Of a DNA stretch of 27,518 bases, positions 1 through 7,155 are shown piece by piece. Each line of letters begins with the position of its first letter. Within the stretch, counting starts at the first letter, position 1. The stretch covers positions 1 to 27,518 of the forward strand of contig JAHFRG010000010.1 of assembly GCA_023258935.1 (NCBI GenBank), in the 5' to 3' direction. The translations under genes were made by a program, and so were the position numbers. The notes under the pieces are model-generated. The model had not been told where the DNA came from and ran no database searches. It saw nothing but the letters and a program-made list of their open reading frames with translations. This stretch comes from Betaproteobacteria bacterium (GTDB taxonomy: Bacteria; Pseudomonadota; Gammaproteobacteria; Burkholderiales; JAHFRG01).

Positions 1-678
1 AAGGCATGAGGAAGCTTCCTTTTGTTTATCAAGTTGATGACTAATGCGGGCGAACACTGCTTCGAACATTTGCTGGGTTAGGCGTCGGGTCTGAGTATTA
101 TATCGGCTGCAGTGATAGCTATCGTATAAGGTGAGTCCATTTGGCAGAACATGCGCTGTGCCGTGTGCAAACAAGAAACCTTTTGTCTTCAGACCTAAAG
201 CCATCAGCACGGCCTTATGTGCAATGGTTCCTAACGCAAGTATCACACATCCTTTATCCAGAACTTTAATATCGTTATGCAAGTATTTGTTGCAATTAGA
301 TATCTCAATATGATCAGGCTTGTTCTGTGGGGGCACGCATTTGACCGCATTAGTGATGCGGCAGCCTATGAGCCGCAAGCCATCATTGCTGTCTGTTGAC
401 CTTGGCTTATTGGTAAAACCAAAACGATACAAAGTTTCGTATAGCAAAATCCCGGCGTTATCACCGGTAAATGGGCGGCCGGTGCGGTTTGCCCCATGCA
501 TACCAGGTGCCAATCCGACAATAAGCAGTTTTGCGTCGGTGTTACCAAATGGCGGTACCGGCCTTGCGTGATAATCCGGGTAATCGCACTTGACCTGCTT
601 GAGATAGCGTACAAGCCGCGGGCAATCTTTGCATTCCATGCAGAAACCGGCATCTGTCGGTTTTCTTTTTATCTTCAC
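1..678 (-). CDS. Uracil-DNA glycosylase, family 5 (UDGb type), cut by left edge
   Basis: This enzyme removes uracil, and in this family often other deaminated bases, from DNA to start base excision repair. The frame is open for 226 codons to the window edge. Thermus UDGb is about 219 residues, so little is missing. Seen: four cysteines placed as the 4Fe-4S ligands (Cys16, Cys19 in CKDCPRL, Cys114 in VKCVPP, Cys129). Motif A is GLAPGMHGANRTG from residue 55, followed by FTGD with Asp73, the residue thought to be catalytic in this family. Motif B is SYHCSRYNTQT from residue 187. The Asn/Asp of family 1-type motif A is absent, as expected for family 5. The Cys at position 190 replaces the usual Pro or Val of SYHPSR/SYHVSR. 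The start is uncertain: GTG at 678 follows an in-frame stop and gives a typical N-terminus, while ATG at 639 begins just before the Cys motif. Neither has a clear Shine-Dalgarno. It diverges from efp. Confidence 0.85.
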   Translation of the reverse strand, partial: MKIKRKPTDAGFCMECKDCPRLVRYLKQVKCDYPDYHARPVPPFGNTDAKLLIVGLAPGMHGANRTGRPFTGDNAGILLYETLYRFGFTNKPRSTDSNDGLRLIGCRITNAVKCVPPQNKPDHIEISNCNKYLHNDIKVLDKGCVILALGTIAHKAVLMALGLKTKGFLFAHGTAHVLPNGLTLYDSYHCSRYNTQTRRLTQQMFEAVFARISHQLDKQKEASSCL

Positions 679-680
679 TC

Positions 681-686
681 TATAGT
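681..686 (+). promoter_or_regulatory. Possible -10 element for efp in the UDG/efp divergent gap
   Basis: The 45-base gap between the two divergent starts contains TATAGT, 37 bases upstream of the efp ATG, in an AT-rich stretch. No good -35 is seen at 16-18 bases upstream, and the efp start has only a distant AGGG as Shine-Dalgarno. The call rests on the -10 alone. Confidence 0.3.
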
Positions 687-723
687 AAAATTACACTTTT
701 TTATGAAGGGCAAACGCTAGTTT

Positions 724-1290
724 ATGTCTAAAGTTCTTGCGACCGAAATAAGGGCCGGCAATCTCATAGAATTCGAAAAGAGAGTATGGCGAGTGCTTAA
801 ATGCTACCACGTTCATGTGGGCGGCCGTGGCGGCGCTTTCATGCAGGTGGAAATGAAAGATGTGGAAAGCGGTACCAAGCTTAACCAGCGCTTCCGCACC
901 GATGATAAAGTTGAGCGCGCTTTTGTCGATAACCGGGAAATGGAATATTTGTATAACGATGGCGGTAGCCTGGTGTTTATGGACAAGGAAAATTACGAAC
1001 AACTCAGCTTATCTGCGGATTTTCTCGAGGGTCAGGTGGAATACCTGCTGCCTAATACCGACGTCCTGATGAATTTTTACAGCGGTCGGGTAATTGGGCT
1101 GCAACTACCGCCCAGCGTGGTGCTGACCATTACTGAAACCGAGCCCAATCTGAAAGGCGCGACTGCGACCAGCTCGTATAAGCCCGCCAAAACCGAAACC
1201 GGATTGACCGTAATGGTGCCGCCGTTTGTTCTTCAAGGTGAAAAAATAAAGATCAACACCGATTCAGGCGAATATATCGAAAGAGTATAA
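724..1290 (+). CDS. efp: Elongation factor P
   Basis: EF-P enters the ribosomal E site and relieves stalling at consecutive prolines. The 188 residues match the usual length. An N-terminal KOW-like domain (about 1-65) is followed by two OB domains, with the C-terminal signature VPPFVLQGEKI and a DSGEYIERV end. The tip loop of domain I reads VHVGGRGGAF, so Arg35 sits where E. coli has the beta-lysylated Lys34. The Arg-type betaproteobacterial EF-Ps that EarP rhamnosylates usually read NKSGRNAAV in this loop. The body here (GGAFMQVEMKD, GTKLNQRFR, SSYKPAK) instead resembles the alphaproteobacterial style. No earP, epmA or epmB gene is in the window. It is a single-gene transcript by context, divergent from the glycosylase and convergent on the CDF transporter. 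Family assignment is certain; the modification state is unknown. Confidence 0.97.
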   Translation: MSKVLATEIRAGNLIEFEKRVWRVLKCYHVHVGGRGGAFMQVEMKDVESGTKLNQRFRTDDKVERAFVDNREMEYLYNDGGSLVFMDKENYEQLSLSADFLEGQVEYLLPNTDVLMNFYSGRVIGLQLPPSVVLTITETEPNLKGATATSSYKPAKTETGLTVMVPPFVLQGEKIKINTDSGEYIERV

Positions 1291-1328
1291 TGCCGCGGAG
1301 CTTATTCCCATGCGGGCTGTACGCGCCG

Positions 1329-2225
1329 CTATTTCGGGTAGATGCGGATGGAACCTTGATAGCCCTGCCCCTTCAGAACTTCCGGCTGCAGCGTGACATG
1401 GTCAATACCGAATTGCTGGTGCAGCATGATTTTCGCAGCCTCGAGTATTTTGGGCCAGACGTTGAGGTCATGCACTTCCAAATGGGCTGATAGCGCTACT
1501 CTGCCGGATGCCAAGGTCCAGATATGCAGGTCATGCACCGAGCGCACACCTTCAATACCCGCCATCCGTTGCCCCACTAATTCCATCTGCAAATTGCTTG
1601 GTACCCCTTCCATCAGTACATGGAATGCCTCTCGCAGCAGACTGAGTGTGGAATACAGGATAAGACCCGCCACTCCCAAGGATAATATCGGGTCTGCCGG
1701 CAACCAGCCGGTGAAGAAAATCACGGCGCCTGAAATTAATGCCGCGACCGAGCCGATCAGATCGCTTATGACATGCAGTAGCGCGGCGCGCAGATTGAGT
1801 GTTTGCTCGCCATGGCTCAGTAGCAGCGCTACAAATATATTGACCACAAGTCCAACAGCGGCAATCGCCATCACTGCCGCACCTGCAACAGGTTGCGGCT
1901 GACGCAATCTTGACACCGCTTCCACAACGATGAATATAATCACCAGCAGCATGATGAAGCCGTTTAACAAGGCGCCGATGATTTCGGCGCGCAATAAACC
2001 ATAGGAGTGGCGGCGGCTCGGTGGATGTTTCGCAACCCAGCTGGTGAATGCAGTGAGGCTCAGCGCTATGCAATCGGAAAACATATGGCCGGCATCGCTT
2101 AACAACGCCAGGGAACCTGACCACCAGCCTCCCACAGCCTCCACCAACGCAAAGGCGAAGGTAATCAGCAACGCCCAGCGCATGCGATGGATCATTTCCT
2201 GAAAATGAAAATCATGAGGCTTCAT
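1329..2225 (-). CDS. Cation diffusion facilitator transporter, CzcD/ZitB type (probable zinc exporter)
   Basis: This is an inner-membrane proton/divalent-cation antiporter that exports Zn2+ and possibly Co2+ or Cd2+. The 298 residues contain six predicted membrane segments and a C-terminal cytoplasmic domain (from about residue 210) with the family pattern VHDLHIWTL. The transport-site residues are visible as HxxxD in TM2 (His47, Asp51 in DAGHMFSD) and again in TM5 (His151, Asp155 in LHVISD). This HD-HD set is the one associated with zinc selectivity, whereas iron and manganese members such as YiiP differ in TM2. The long His-rich loop of some CDFs is absent, although the protein starts with several His residues (MKPHDFHF). 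The start overlaps the end of nagZ by 14 bases, so it is the last gene of the lepA-to-nagZ operon and probably translationally coupled. The exact metal is inferred. Confidence 0.9.
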   Translation of the reverse strand: MKPHDFHFQEMIHRMRWALLITFAFALVEAVGGWWSGSLALLSDAGHMFSDCIALSLTAFTSWVAKHPPSRRHSYGLLRAEIIGALLNGFIMLLVIIFIVVEAVSRLRQPQPVAGAAVMAIAAVGLVVNIFVALLLSHGEQTLNLRAALLHVISDLIGSVAALISGAVIFFTGWLPADPILSLGVAGLILYSTLSLLREAFHVLMEGVPSNLQMELVGQRMAGIEGVRSVHDLHIWTLASGRVALSAHLEVHDLNVWPKILEAAKIMLHQQFGIDHVTLQPEVLKGQGYQGSIRIYPK

Positions 2226-3315
2226 CGGCGCCTACGTCGCCACCGCCGCTCAAGGCGAGATCGCCGCTGCGCATGCCGATACTCGCAACCTGGTGCACGG
2301 CTTTAGCGTAATAAGCATCTTCGCGCAGCCGCAACAGCGAAGCGGGATGCGTCCTGCCGTGCAGTTGCGCCAGGCGCGCCAAGCTCACGGGGTGCATTTC
2401 CCAGAGCAAGCCATCAAGCAATTCATCTGACGCTGTCGGATTATTATTACAGGCCAGCACCATGTCGCAGCCGGCTTTAAGCGCCGCATATGCGCGTTGC
2501 ATGATACCTCCAGCGACACTTGCGCCTTCCATGCTCAAATCATCGCTGAAAACCGCGCCTTCGAACCCAAGCTGTTTACGCAGAACGCCCTTGAGCCAGA
2601 TGCTGGAGAAGCCCGCGGGAAGCTTGTCGACTTTGGGGTAGATGACATGCGCCGGCATAATTGCGCTCAAGCCGTATCTGATCATTTGGGTAAAAGGCAA
2701 TAAGTCCTGCATTTCCATATCCTGCAAGCTGCGCTCATCAACCGGTACTTCGAGATGGGAATCTGCTGCGATAAAACCGTGCCCGGGAAAATGCTTGCCT
2801 ACCGCTGCCATTCCTCCTTGCTTGAGTCCCAGCATCAGGTTGTGCGCCAACTCGGTTATTGCTTGAGGATCGCTGTGGAAAGCACGGTCACCAATAATGC
2901 GGCTTGCGCCGTAATCTACATCCAGCACCGGAGTAAAGCTTAGATCCACGCCGCAGGCGCGTAATTCCGCAGCCAGAACAAACCCTGTCATGTGAGACAG
3001 GTTTTTAGCTTGCTGCACATTTAGATCCCATATCTTGCCCAGCTCGCGCATTGCCGGAAGCCGGGTGAAGCCATCACGGAAGCGTTGTACCCTTCCGCCT
3101 TCATGGTCTACTACGATTAGCAGGTGCGGATTACGCAGAGCGTGAATATCCGTTGTAAGTTCGGCGAGTTGCTGTGGCGACTGATAGTTGCGACTGAATA
3201 GAATTACACCTCCAACCATCGGCCTCAACAGGCGCTCTTTCTCCTCGGGCAGCAGCTGCACGCCGCCGATATCCAGCATCACCGGTCCCAGCGGCATCAC
3301 GGCGGTTGTTTTCAT
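2212..3315 (-). CDS. nagZ: Beta-N-acetylhexosaminidase (glycoside hydrolase family 3)
   Basis: NagZ is a cytoplasmic peptidoglycan-recycling enzyme that cleaves GlcNAc from GlcNAc-1,6-anhydroMurNAc-peptides. In species with AmpC it shapes the inducer pool for the beta-lactamase. The 367 residues form a single GH3 barrel with no C-terminal sandwich domain, as in other NagZ proteins. Visible motifs are VDHEGGRVQR (69-78), KHFPGHG (174-180), the loop Asp185-Ser-His187 that forms the general acid/base dyad, and FSDDLSM with nucleophile Asp258. There is no signal peptide, in line with cytosolic action. Its ATG overlaps the acpS stop as ATGA. The C-terminus ends in a Gly/Asp-rich tail of little similarity to other NagZ proteins, which contains the start of the CDF gene. 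Confidence 0.95.
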   Translation of the reverse strand: MKTTAVMPLGPVMLDIGGVQLLPEEKERLLRPMVGGVILFSRNYQSPQQLAELTTDIHALRNPHLLIVVDHEGGRVQRFRDGFTRLPAMRELGKIWDLNVQQAKNLSHMTGFVLAAELRACGVDLSFTPVLDVDYGASRIIGDRAFHSDPQAITELAHNLMLGLKQGGMAAVGKHFPGHGFIAADSHLEVPVDERSLQDMEMQDLLPFTQMIRYGLSAIMPAHVIYPKVDKLPAGFSSIWLKGVLRKQLGFEGAVFSDDLSMEGASVAGGIMQRAYAALKAGCDMVLACNNNPTASDELLDGLLWEMHPVSLARLAQLHGRTHPASLLRLREDAYYAKAVHQVASIGMRSGDLALSGGGDVGADEAS

Positions 3316-3692
3316 GGTTGCTCTAATATCACCACTGCGCAGACCAGGTTCTTTTCATCGCTTAGGCTGAGATTGTGGCGTCCGATATTGTGTTCCTTAA
3401 GGTAACGCTCAAGTTCCGGGTGGAAGCGCAATTCAGGCTTGCCCAAACCGTCATGTGCAACGCTGATGTGGCTCAGGATAACGGGATAACGGAAGCCGCT
3501 CCCAACGGCTTTGGCAAAAGCCTCTTTTGCTGCAAAGCTTTGAGCGAGGAATGCAGCAGGCTGTCTGCTGCCGGTAAACTCTTGCTGTTCTATTTGCGTC
3601 AGCACTCTTTTTGCAAAACGTTCTCCGTATTTTTTCAGGAGCCGGTCTGTCCTCCTTATATCTACCAGGTCAATGCCAATCCCGTAAATCAC
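3312..3692 (-). CDS. acpS: Holo-[acyl-carrier-protein] synthase
   Basis: AcpS transfers 4'-phosphopantetheine from CoA to Ser of acyl carrier protein and so activates fatty-acid synthesis. The 126 residues equal the E. coli length. The signature IGIDLVDI is present with Mg2+ ligand Asp8, and FAAKEAFAKA carries Glu57. The frame is open further upstream to 3743, but that extension lies inside pdxJ and has no family similarity. GTG at 3692 begins MIYGIGIDLV, the usual N-terminus, and overlaps the pdxJ stop as GTGA. It is coupled upstream to pdxJ and downstream to nagZ through 4-base overlaps. The pdxJ-acpS pair is conserved across proteobacteria. Confidence 0.96.
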   Translation of the reverse strand: MIYGIGIDLVDIRRTDRLLKKYGERFAKRVLTQIEQQEFTGSRQPAAFLAQSFAAKEAFAKAVGSGFRYPVILSHISVAHDGLGKPELRFHPELERYLKEHNIGRHNLSLSDEKNLVCAVVILEQP

Positions 3693-4414
3693 CGTGCTGC
3701 CTTGAGTATGAGGGTTTTCATTTCTCTCACAGCACGCTGCCACCCGGCAAACAGGGCATAAGCAACTATGGCATGGCCGATATTGAGTTCAGCGATATGC
3801 GGAAGCGCCGCAATTCGTTTTACATTCTGGTAATGCAGTCCATGGCCGGCGTTAACCTGCAATCCCAGCTTGTTGCCGTAAGTCACTGCACAGCGTATGC
3901 GCTCAAGCTCTTTCTTTTGCTTGGCTGGTGTGGGGGCGTTGGCATATTGCCCGGTATGGATTTCAACATCGGGCGCTCCTGCGGCTTTTGCGGCCTCCAG
4001 TTGCCTAAAATCGGGGATGATGAACAGCGATACACGCACGCCGGCATCCGCCAGCAGCATGCAGGCGTGCTTGATGCGCTTAAAGTGCCTGAGCACATCG
4101 AGACCGCCTTCAGTGGTGAGCTCGAGGCGTCGTTCCGGAACCAGGCAGGCATGCTGTGGGCGTATGCGTTGCGCAATTTGCAGCATTTGCTTGGTGGCGG
4201 CCATTTCCAGATTCATCGGAACGTGCAATTTCTTGCGCAACACCTCAACATCTTTGTCCTGAATGTGCCTGCGGTCTTCGCGCAGATGCAGGGTAATGGT
4301 GTCGGCTCCGGCCTTTTCAGCAAGCAGTGCTGCCTTGATTGGATCGGGGTAAGCGGTGCCGCGCAATTGCCGCAGTGTGGCGACATGATCGATATTAACA
4401 CCCAGACGTATCAT
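3689..4414 (-). CDS. pdxJ: Pyridoxine 5'-phosphate synthase
   Basis: PdxJ condenses 3-amino-1-hydroxyacetone phosphate with 1-deoxy-D-xylulose 5-phosphate to form pyridoxine 5'-phosphate, the ring-closing step of DXP-dependent vitamin B6 synthesis. The 241 residues match the family. The N-terminal signature LGVNIDHVATLRQLRGT, the barrel motif ITLHLREDRRHIQD, and VNAGHGLHY with the C-terminal AELNIGHAIVAYALF are all present. The start is fixed by the canonical N-terminus. No Shine-Dalgarno is seen in front of it (AATTAAAA precedes the ATG). A perfect TATAAT lies 20 bases upstream, so it may have its own promoter with a very short leader in addition to read-through from recO. Confidence 0.97.
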   Translation of the reverse strand: MIRLGVNIDHVATLRQLRGTAYPDPIKAALLAEKAGADTITLHLREDRRHIQDKDVEVLRKKLHVPMNLEMAATKQMLQIAQRIRPQHACLVPERRLELTTEGGLDVLRHFKRIKHACMLLADAGVRVSLFIIPDFRQLEAAKAAGAPDVEIHTGQYANAPTPAKQKKELERIRCAVTYGNKLGLQVNAGHGLHYQNVKRIAALPHIAELNIGHAIVAYALFAGWQRAVREMKTLILKAAR

Positions 4415-4434
4415 TTTTAATTGGGCAAAATTAA

Positions 4435-4440
4435 ATTATA
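4435..4440 (-). promoter_or_regulatory. Perfect -10 hexamer in front of pdxJ
   Basis: The minus strand reads TATAAT followed by an AT-rich stretch. No hexamer resembling TTGACA lies 16-18 bases upstream, so the site may be weak or activator dependent. Transcription from here would begin about 14 bases before the pdxJ ATG and would feed pdxJ, acpS, nagZ and the CDF gene independently of lepA. Confidence 0.4.
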
Positions 4441-4458
4441 TCTGTATCAATGACGACT

Positions 4459-4495
4459 CAGCTGCTTAGAGATGCTGCATGTCCTTAAGCAGCTG
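4459..4495. repeat. 10-bp perfect inverted repeat spanning the recO stop codon
   Basis: CAGCTGCTTA and its exact complement TAAGCAGCTG are separated by 17 bases. The arms flank the last recO codons and include the stop codon. The RNA would form a stable stem with a loop that contains a further small palindrome (ATGCAGCAT). No T-run follows, so it is not an intrinsic terminator. It could be a processing or stability element between recO and pdxJ, or a protein-binding dyad. Confidence 0.55.
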
Positions 4496-5218
4496 CCTGG
4501 TATGCAAGGTTTGGTTACCCAAATAATGATTGATGAGAAGTCGCATTAAACCCTTGCTCTGTTGTACGGTCAGCGGGTCGCTGTAATTATCCGATGCCAT
4601 GTCCAAAAGTGTTTTTCCCAGGAACCGCGACTCATCATGGGCACCGTACGCTAATACTGGCCCGCGCTCAATGACGTAGCGGTAGTGATGATCTGGCTTC
4701 AAAGCTGCACCGGTTTCTGCGTCGTGTTCCAAAGCCAGCGCGTAGCCCAGCTCTTTAAGCAGTCGGATTTCAAAGCGTCGCAAAACTATAGCAAGGTTTT
4801 TTTGTGTGCTCAGTGCGACCAGCGTTTCCTGGTAATAAGTGAACAAATGCTCATGCGGGTCGTCGCGCGGCAGTAACTTGAGCAGCAGCTCATTCAGGTA
4901 AAACCCGCAAAGCAGCGCCATCCCTCCAAGCCGGAGCACCCTCCCCTCCCGCTCTGCGCGGCGCAAAGTGCGTAACTCTGATTTACCGGACCAGGACAGC
5001 AACAACGGCTGGAATGCCAGTAGTACGCCCCGCAGCGTGGACTTTGGCCGGCGCGCCCCGCGCGCCACCAGCGCAAGGCGGCCGAAATTTTGGGAAAATA
5101 TTTCCACCACCAGGCTGGTTTCGCGGAACGGATAGCTATGCAGGATGAATGCAGGCTGTGAATCCTGCATTCCTTTTTCATGGCCTGTCATAGGAATGGC
5201 CAGCCGTGTATTACTCAT
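4466..5218 (-). CDS. recO: DNA repair protein RecO
   Basis: RecO works with RecF and RecR to load RecA on SSB-coated single-stranded DNA and anneals complementary strands. The 250 residues contain an N-terminal OB fold (QPAFILHSYPFRETS and the strand LALVARGARRPKS) and an alpha-helical C-terminal domain (LLCGFYLNELLLKLLPRDDPHEHLF, RRFEIRLLKELGY, in segments). No zinc-finger cysteines are visible, as in many gammaproteobacterial and betaproteobacterial RecO proteins. The chosen ATG overlaps era by 8 bases. ATG codons at 5191 and 5170 are alternatives, the latter starting only a few residues before the conserved core, and the Shine-Dalgarno signals do not decide between them. Confidence 0.93.
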   Translation of the reverse strand: MSNTRLAIPMTGHEKGMQDSQPAFILHSYPFRETSLVVEIFSQNFGRLALVARGARRPKSTLRGVLLAFQPLLLSWSGKSELRTLRRAEREGRVLRLGGMALLCGFYLNELLLKLLPRDDPHEHLFTYYQETLVALSTQKNLAIVLRRFEIRLLKELGYALALEHDAETGAALKPDHHYRYVIERGPVLAYGAHDESRFLGKTLLDMASDNYSDPLTVQQSKGLMRLLINHYLGNQTLHTRQLLKDMQHL

Positions 5219-6098
5219 AACCCAGTTGTTTAAGGGTCCGCCTGTCGTCTGCCCAACCTTTTTTTACCTTTACCCAGACTTTCAAAAATACTTTACCCCC
5301 GAATAGTTTCTCCATATCCTCACGCGCTTGGGTGGCAATTGCCTTCAGTTTTTCTCCTTTAGCTCCAATGATGATGGCTTTCTGGCCGGACTTGTCAACA
5401 ATAATCGAAGCCTGGATGCGGCGCAGGCCGCGTTCGAATATATAATCATCAATCATTACGCTCACAGCATAAGGAACTTCTTCGCCCAGAAGCCGGAAAA
5501 CTTTTTCCCTGATCTGCTCTGCTGCAATAAAGCGTTCGTTACAATCAGTGATTTCATCGGCGGGGTATATCGGGGAGTTTTCCGGCAGGAACTCACGTAT
5601 CGCCTGCAGCAATTCCTTGAGTTGCAGGTTTTTCTGCGCGCTCACAGGCACAATGGCGGAAAAATGGTGTTCTTTGGATACTTTCTCGATGAACGGCAAC
5701 AGTTGTGTTTTATCAGCTAGCTTGTCGATTTTGTTGATCACCAGCAGCTTCGGATGCTCGGACAGCAAATTCAATACTTGGCGGTCGCGCCCGTTAAACT
5801 GCAAGGCGTCGATCACCAACAGAACCGCGTCTACATTCTGAAGGCTTTGCACTACGCAGCGGTTCATCGCCCGGTTGAGCGCGCTACCGTGCTGCAACTG
5901 AAAACCGGGGGTATCTACAAAAATATACTGCGCGTCGTCGTGGGTCAGGATACCGGTAATGCGGTAACGAGTCGTTTGCGGTTTACGTGAAGTAATACTG
6001 ATTTTCTGGCCCACCAGGCGGTTAAGCAATGTGGATTTGCCGACATTGGGTCGTCCGACAATGGCAATCAAGCCGGTTCTAAAGGAAGCGCTCGACAT
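5211..6098 (-). CDS. era: GTPase Era
   Basis: Era is an essential GTPase that binds the 3' end of 16S rRNA and helps mature the 30S subunit. The 295 residues have a GTPase domain with G1 GRPNVGKS (15-22), G3 DTPG (62-65) and G4 NKID (122-125), then a C-terminal KH domain with the GAKG loop (245-248) and the strand VFLKVWVKVKKGW. The length is normal. Its ATG is one base after the rnc stop, and its end overlaps recO. The rnc-era-recO order is one of the most conserved in proteobacteria and couples rRNA processing with ribosome assembly. Confidence 0.98.
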   Translation of the reverse strand: MSSASFRTGLIAIVGRPNVGKSTLLNRLVGQKISITSRKPQTTRYRITGILTHDDAQYIFVDTPGFQLQHGSALNRAMNRCVVQSLQNVDAVLLVIDALQFNGRDRQVLNLLSEHPKLLVINKIDKLADKTQLLPFIEKVSKEHHFSAIVPVSAQKNLQLKELLQAIREFLPENSPIYPADEITDCNERFIAAEQIREKVFRLLGEEVPYAVSVMIDDYIFERGLRRIQASIIVDKSGQKAIIIGAKGEKLKAIATQAREDMEKLFGGKVFLKVWVKVKKGWADDRRTLKQLGYE

Positions 6099-6099
6099 G

Positions 6100-6771
6100 T
6101 TAAGCGTTACTAGCGAGCTGATAAGCCCTCTTCGCCGCGTCCTGCTCGGCGCTGCGTCGGCTGGTTCCCGAACCTGAAGCGCGGATTTTCAGTTCAGGTA
6201 TGAAGCATTCCACCCGGAAAAATTGCTGATGCGCCTCGCCTTCGGTGGAGATCACGCTGTATTGTGGAAGCGCGAGCTTTTTGCTCTGCAGCAGTTCCTG
6301 AAGCATGGTTTTGGCGTCTTTTACCGGGTTGTTGGGGTCAATTTCCGCCAACAGCGAGTCGTACAGTGTGTGAATTACTTCTTGTGTGCGCTCAAAGCCG
6401 CTGTCCAGGAACACCGCGGCAATCAATGCTTCCAAAGCATCAGCAAGAATCGAGGGGCGGCGAAAACCGTTGCTTTTAAGCTCGCCTTCACCCAGCAACA
6501 TCTGTTCCCCGAGGTTCAGCCGCTGCGCCAGTTCAAACAAGGTCTGCTGGTTGACCAGATTGGCGCGCAGCCTGGAAAGCTCGCCTTCGCTCAGGTTGGG
6601 AAAACGCTGGTATAAAGCATATGCGATGATGCAATTGAGAATGCTATCGCCCAGATATTCCAGACGCTCGTTATGGGGAACCCCGTAGCTGCGGTGAGTT
6701 AAAGCCTGACGCAGAAGCTCTGGCTTGCCGAATGTATAGCCGAGAATGCGGCAAACGCTTTGGCCATCCAT
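6100..6771 (-). CDS. rnc: Ribonuclease III
   Basis: RNase III cuts double-stranded RNA, including the 30S rRNA precursor and structured mRNAs. The 223 residues contain the catalytic domain signature NERLEYLGDS (34-43) with metal ligands Glu38 and Asp42. The second acidic pair is Asp111 and Glu114 in ILADALEALIAAVF. A double-stranded RNA-binding domain runs from about 152 (DAKTMLQELLQ) to the C-terminus, ending with the conserved pattern SRRSAEQDAAKRAY. Its start codon directly follows the stop of the DUF4845 gene. Many bacteria autoregulate rnc through a stem in its own leader; here the leader would be coding sequence of the upstream gene. Confidence 0.98.
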   Translation of the reverse strand: MDGQSVCRILGYTFGKPELLRQALTHRSYGVPHNERLEYLGDSILNCIIAYALYQRFPNLSEGELSRLRANLVNQQTLFELAQRLNLGEQMLLGEGELKSNGFRRPSILADALEALIAAVFLDSGFERTQEVIHTLYDSLLAEIDPNNPVKDAKTMLQELLQSKKLALPQYSVISTEGEAHQQFFRVECFIPELKIRASGSGTSRRSAEQDAAKRAYQLASNA

Positions 6772-7146
6772 TTAATTGCCGATGGTTTTCCGTTTTGTGC
6801 TGGTTGCTTGAAAGTCAATGCAGGCTGCAACGTTGGCAATAATCGGCACTTTTACTGAATAGCTTGCATCAAGCACTGCATTGTTGCCTTCCTTGATGAG
6901 TTCCAGGTCTTCGCCTCTGATCGTGGTAATATTATCAATCATCGCGCGCCTGTCGAATGCACTGCGAATCTCCCTGAGTGTGGCAGTTTGCAAGTCCAAA
7001 TCCCTGGAAATGCTGTCCACTGCTTTCTGCACATAAAAGTATTCAAGATAAGGTGGCAGCAACCTGAATACCAGCAATGCCGTGAAAATTAATATAATTG
7101 ACAATATCAGAAAGCCCGTCATGGTTAAGCCCCGTTCTTGTTTCAT
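6772..7146 (-). CDS. DUF4845 small membrane protein between lepB and rnc
   Basis: The function is unknown. The 124 residues have an N-terminal KQERGLTMTG motif followed by one hydrophobic segment (about 11-31), as in type IV pilin-like or single-pass inner-membrane proteins. A soluble, presumably periplasmic part follows, containing AVDSISRDLDLQTATL and a beta-rich end. This arrangement and the position between lepB and rnc match the DUF4845 family of betaproteobacteria and pseudomonads. The ATG has a strong Shine-Dalgarno (GGGAGG, spacing 6). Its conserved place next to signal peptidase suggests an export or envelope role, but that is inference only. Confidence 0.85.
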   Translation of the reverse strand: MKQERGLTMTGFLILSIILIFTALLVFRLLPPYLEYFYVQKAVDSISRDLDLQTATLREIRSAFDRRAMIDNITTIRGEDLELIKEGNNAVLDASYSVKVPIIANVAACIDFQATSTKRKTIGN

Positions 7147-7155
7147 ATAACCTCC

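Noticed and set aside
366..653. 95-codon minus-strand frame near the left edge
   Set aside because: It is an alternative frame of the uracil-DNA glycosylase, whose own frame shows the complete family motifs.
703..720. Five-codon ATG-to-TAG frame (MKGKR) just before efp
   Set aside because: No ribosome-binding site and too short to distinguish from chance.
3611..4420. 269-codon plus-strand frame across pdxJ and acpS
   Set aside because: Antisense to two certain genes; its peptide shows no family resemblance.
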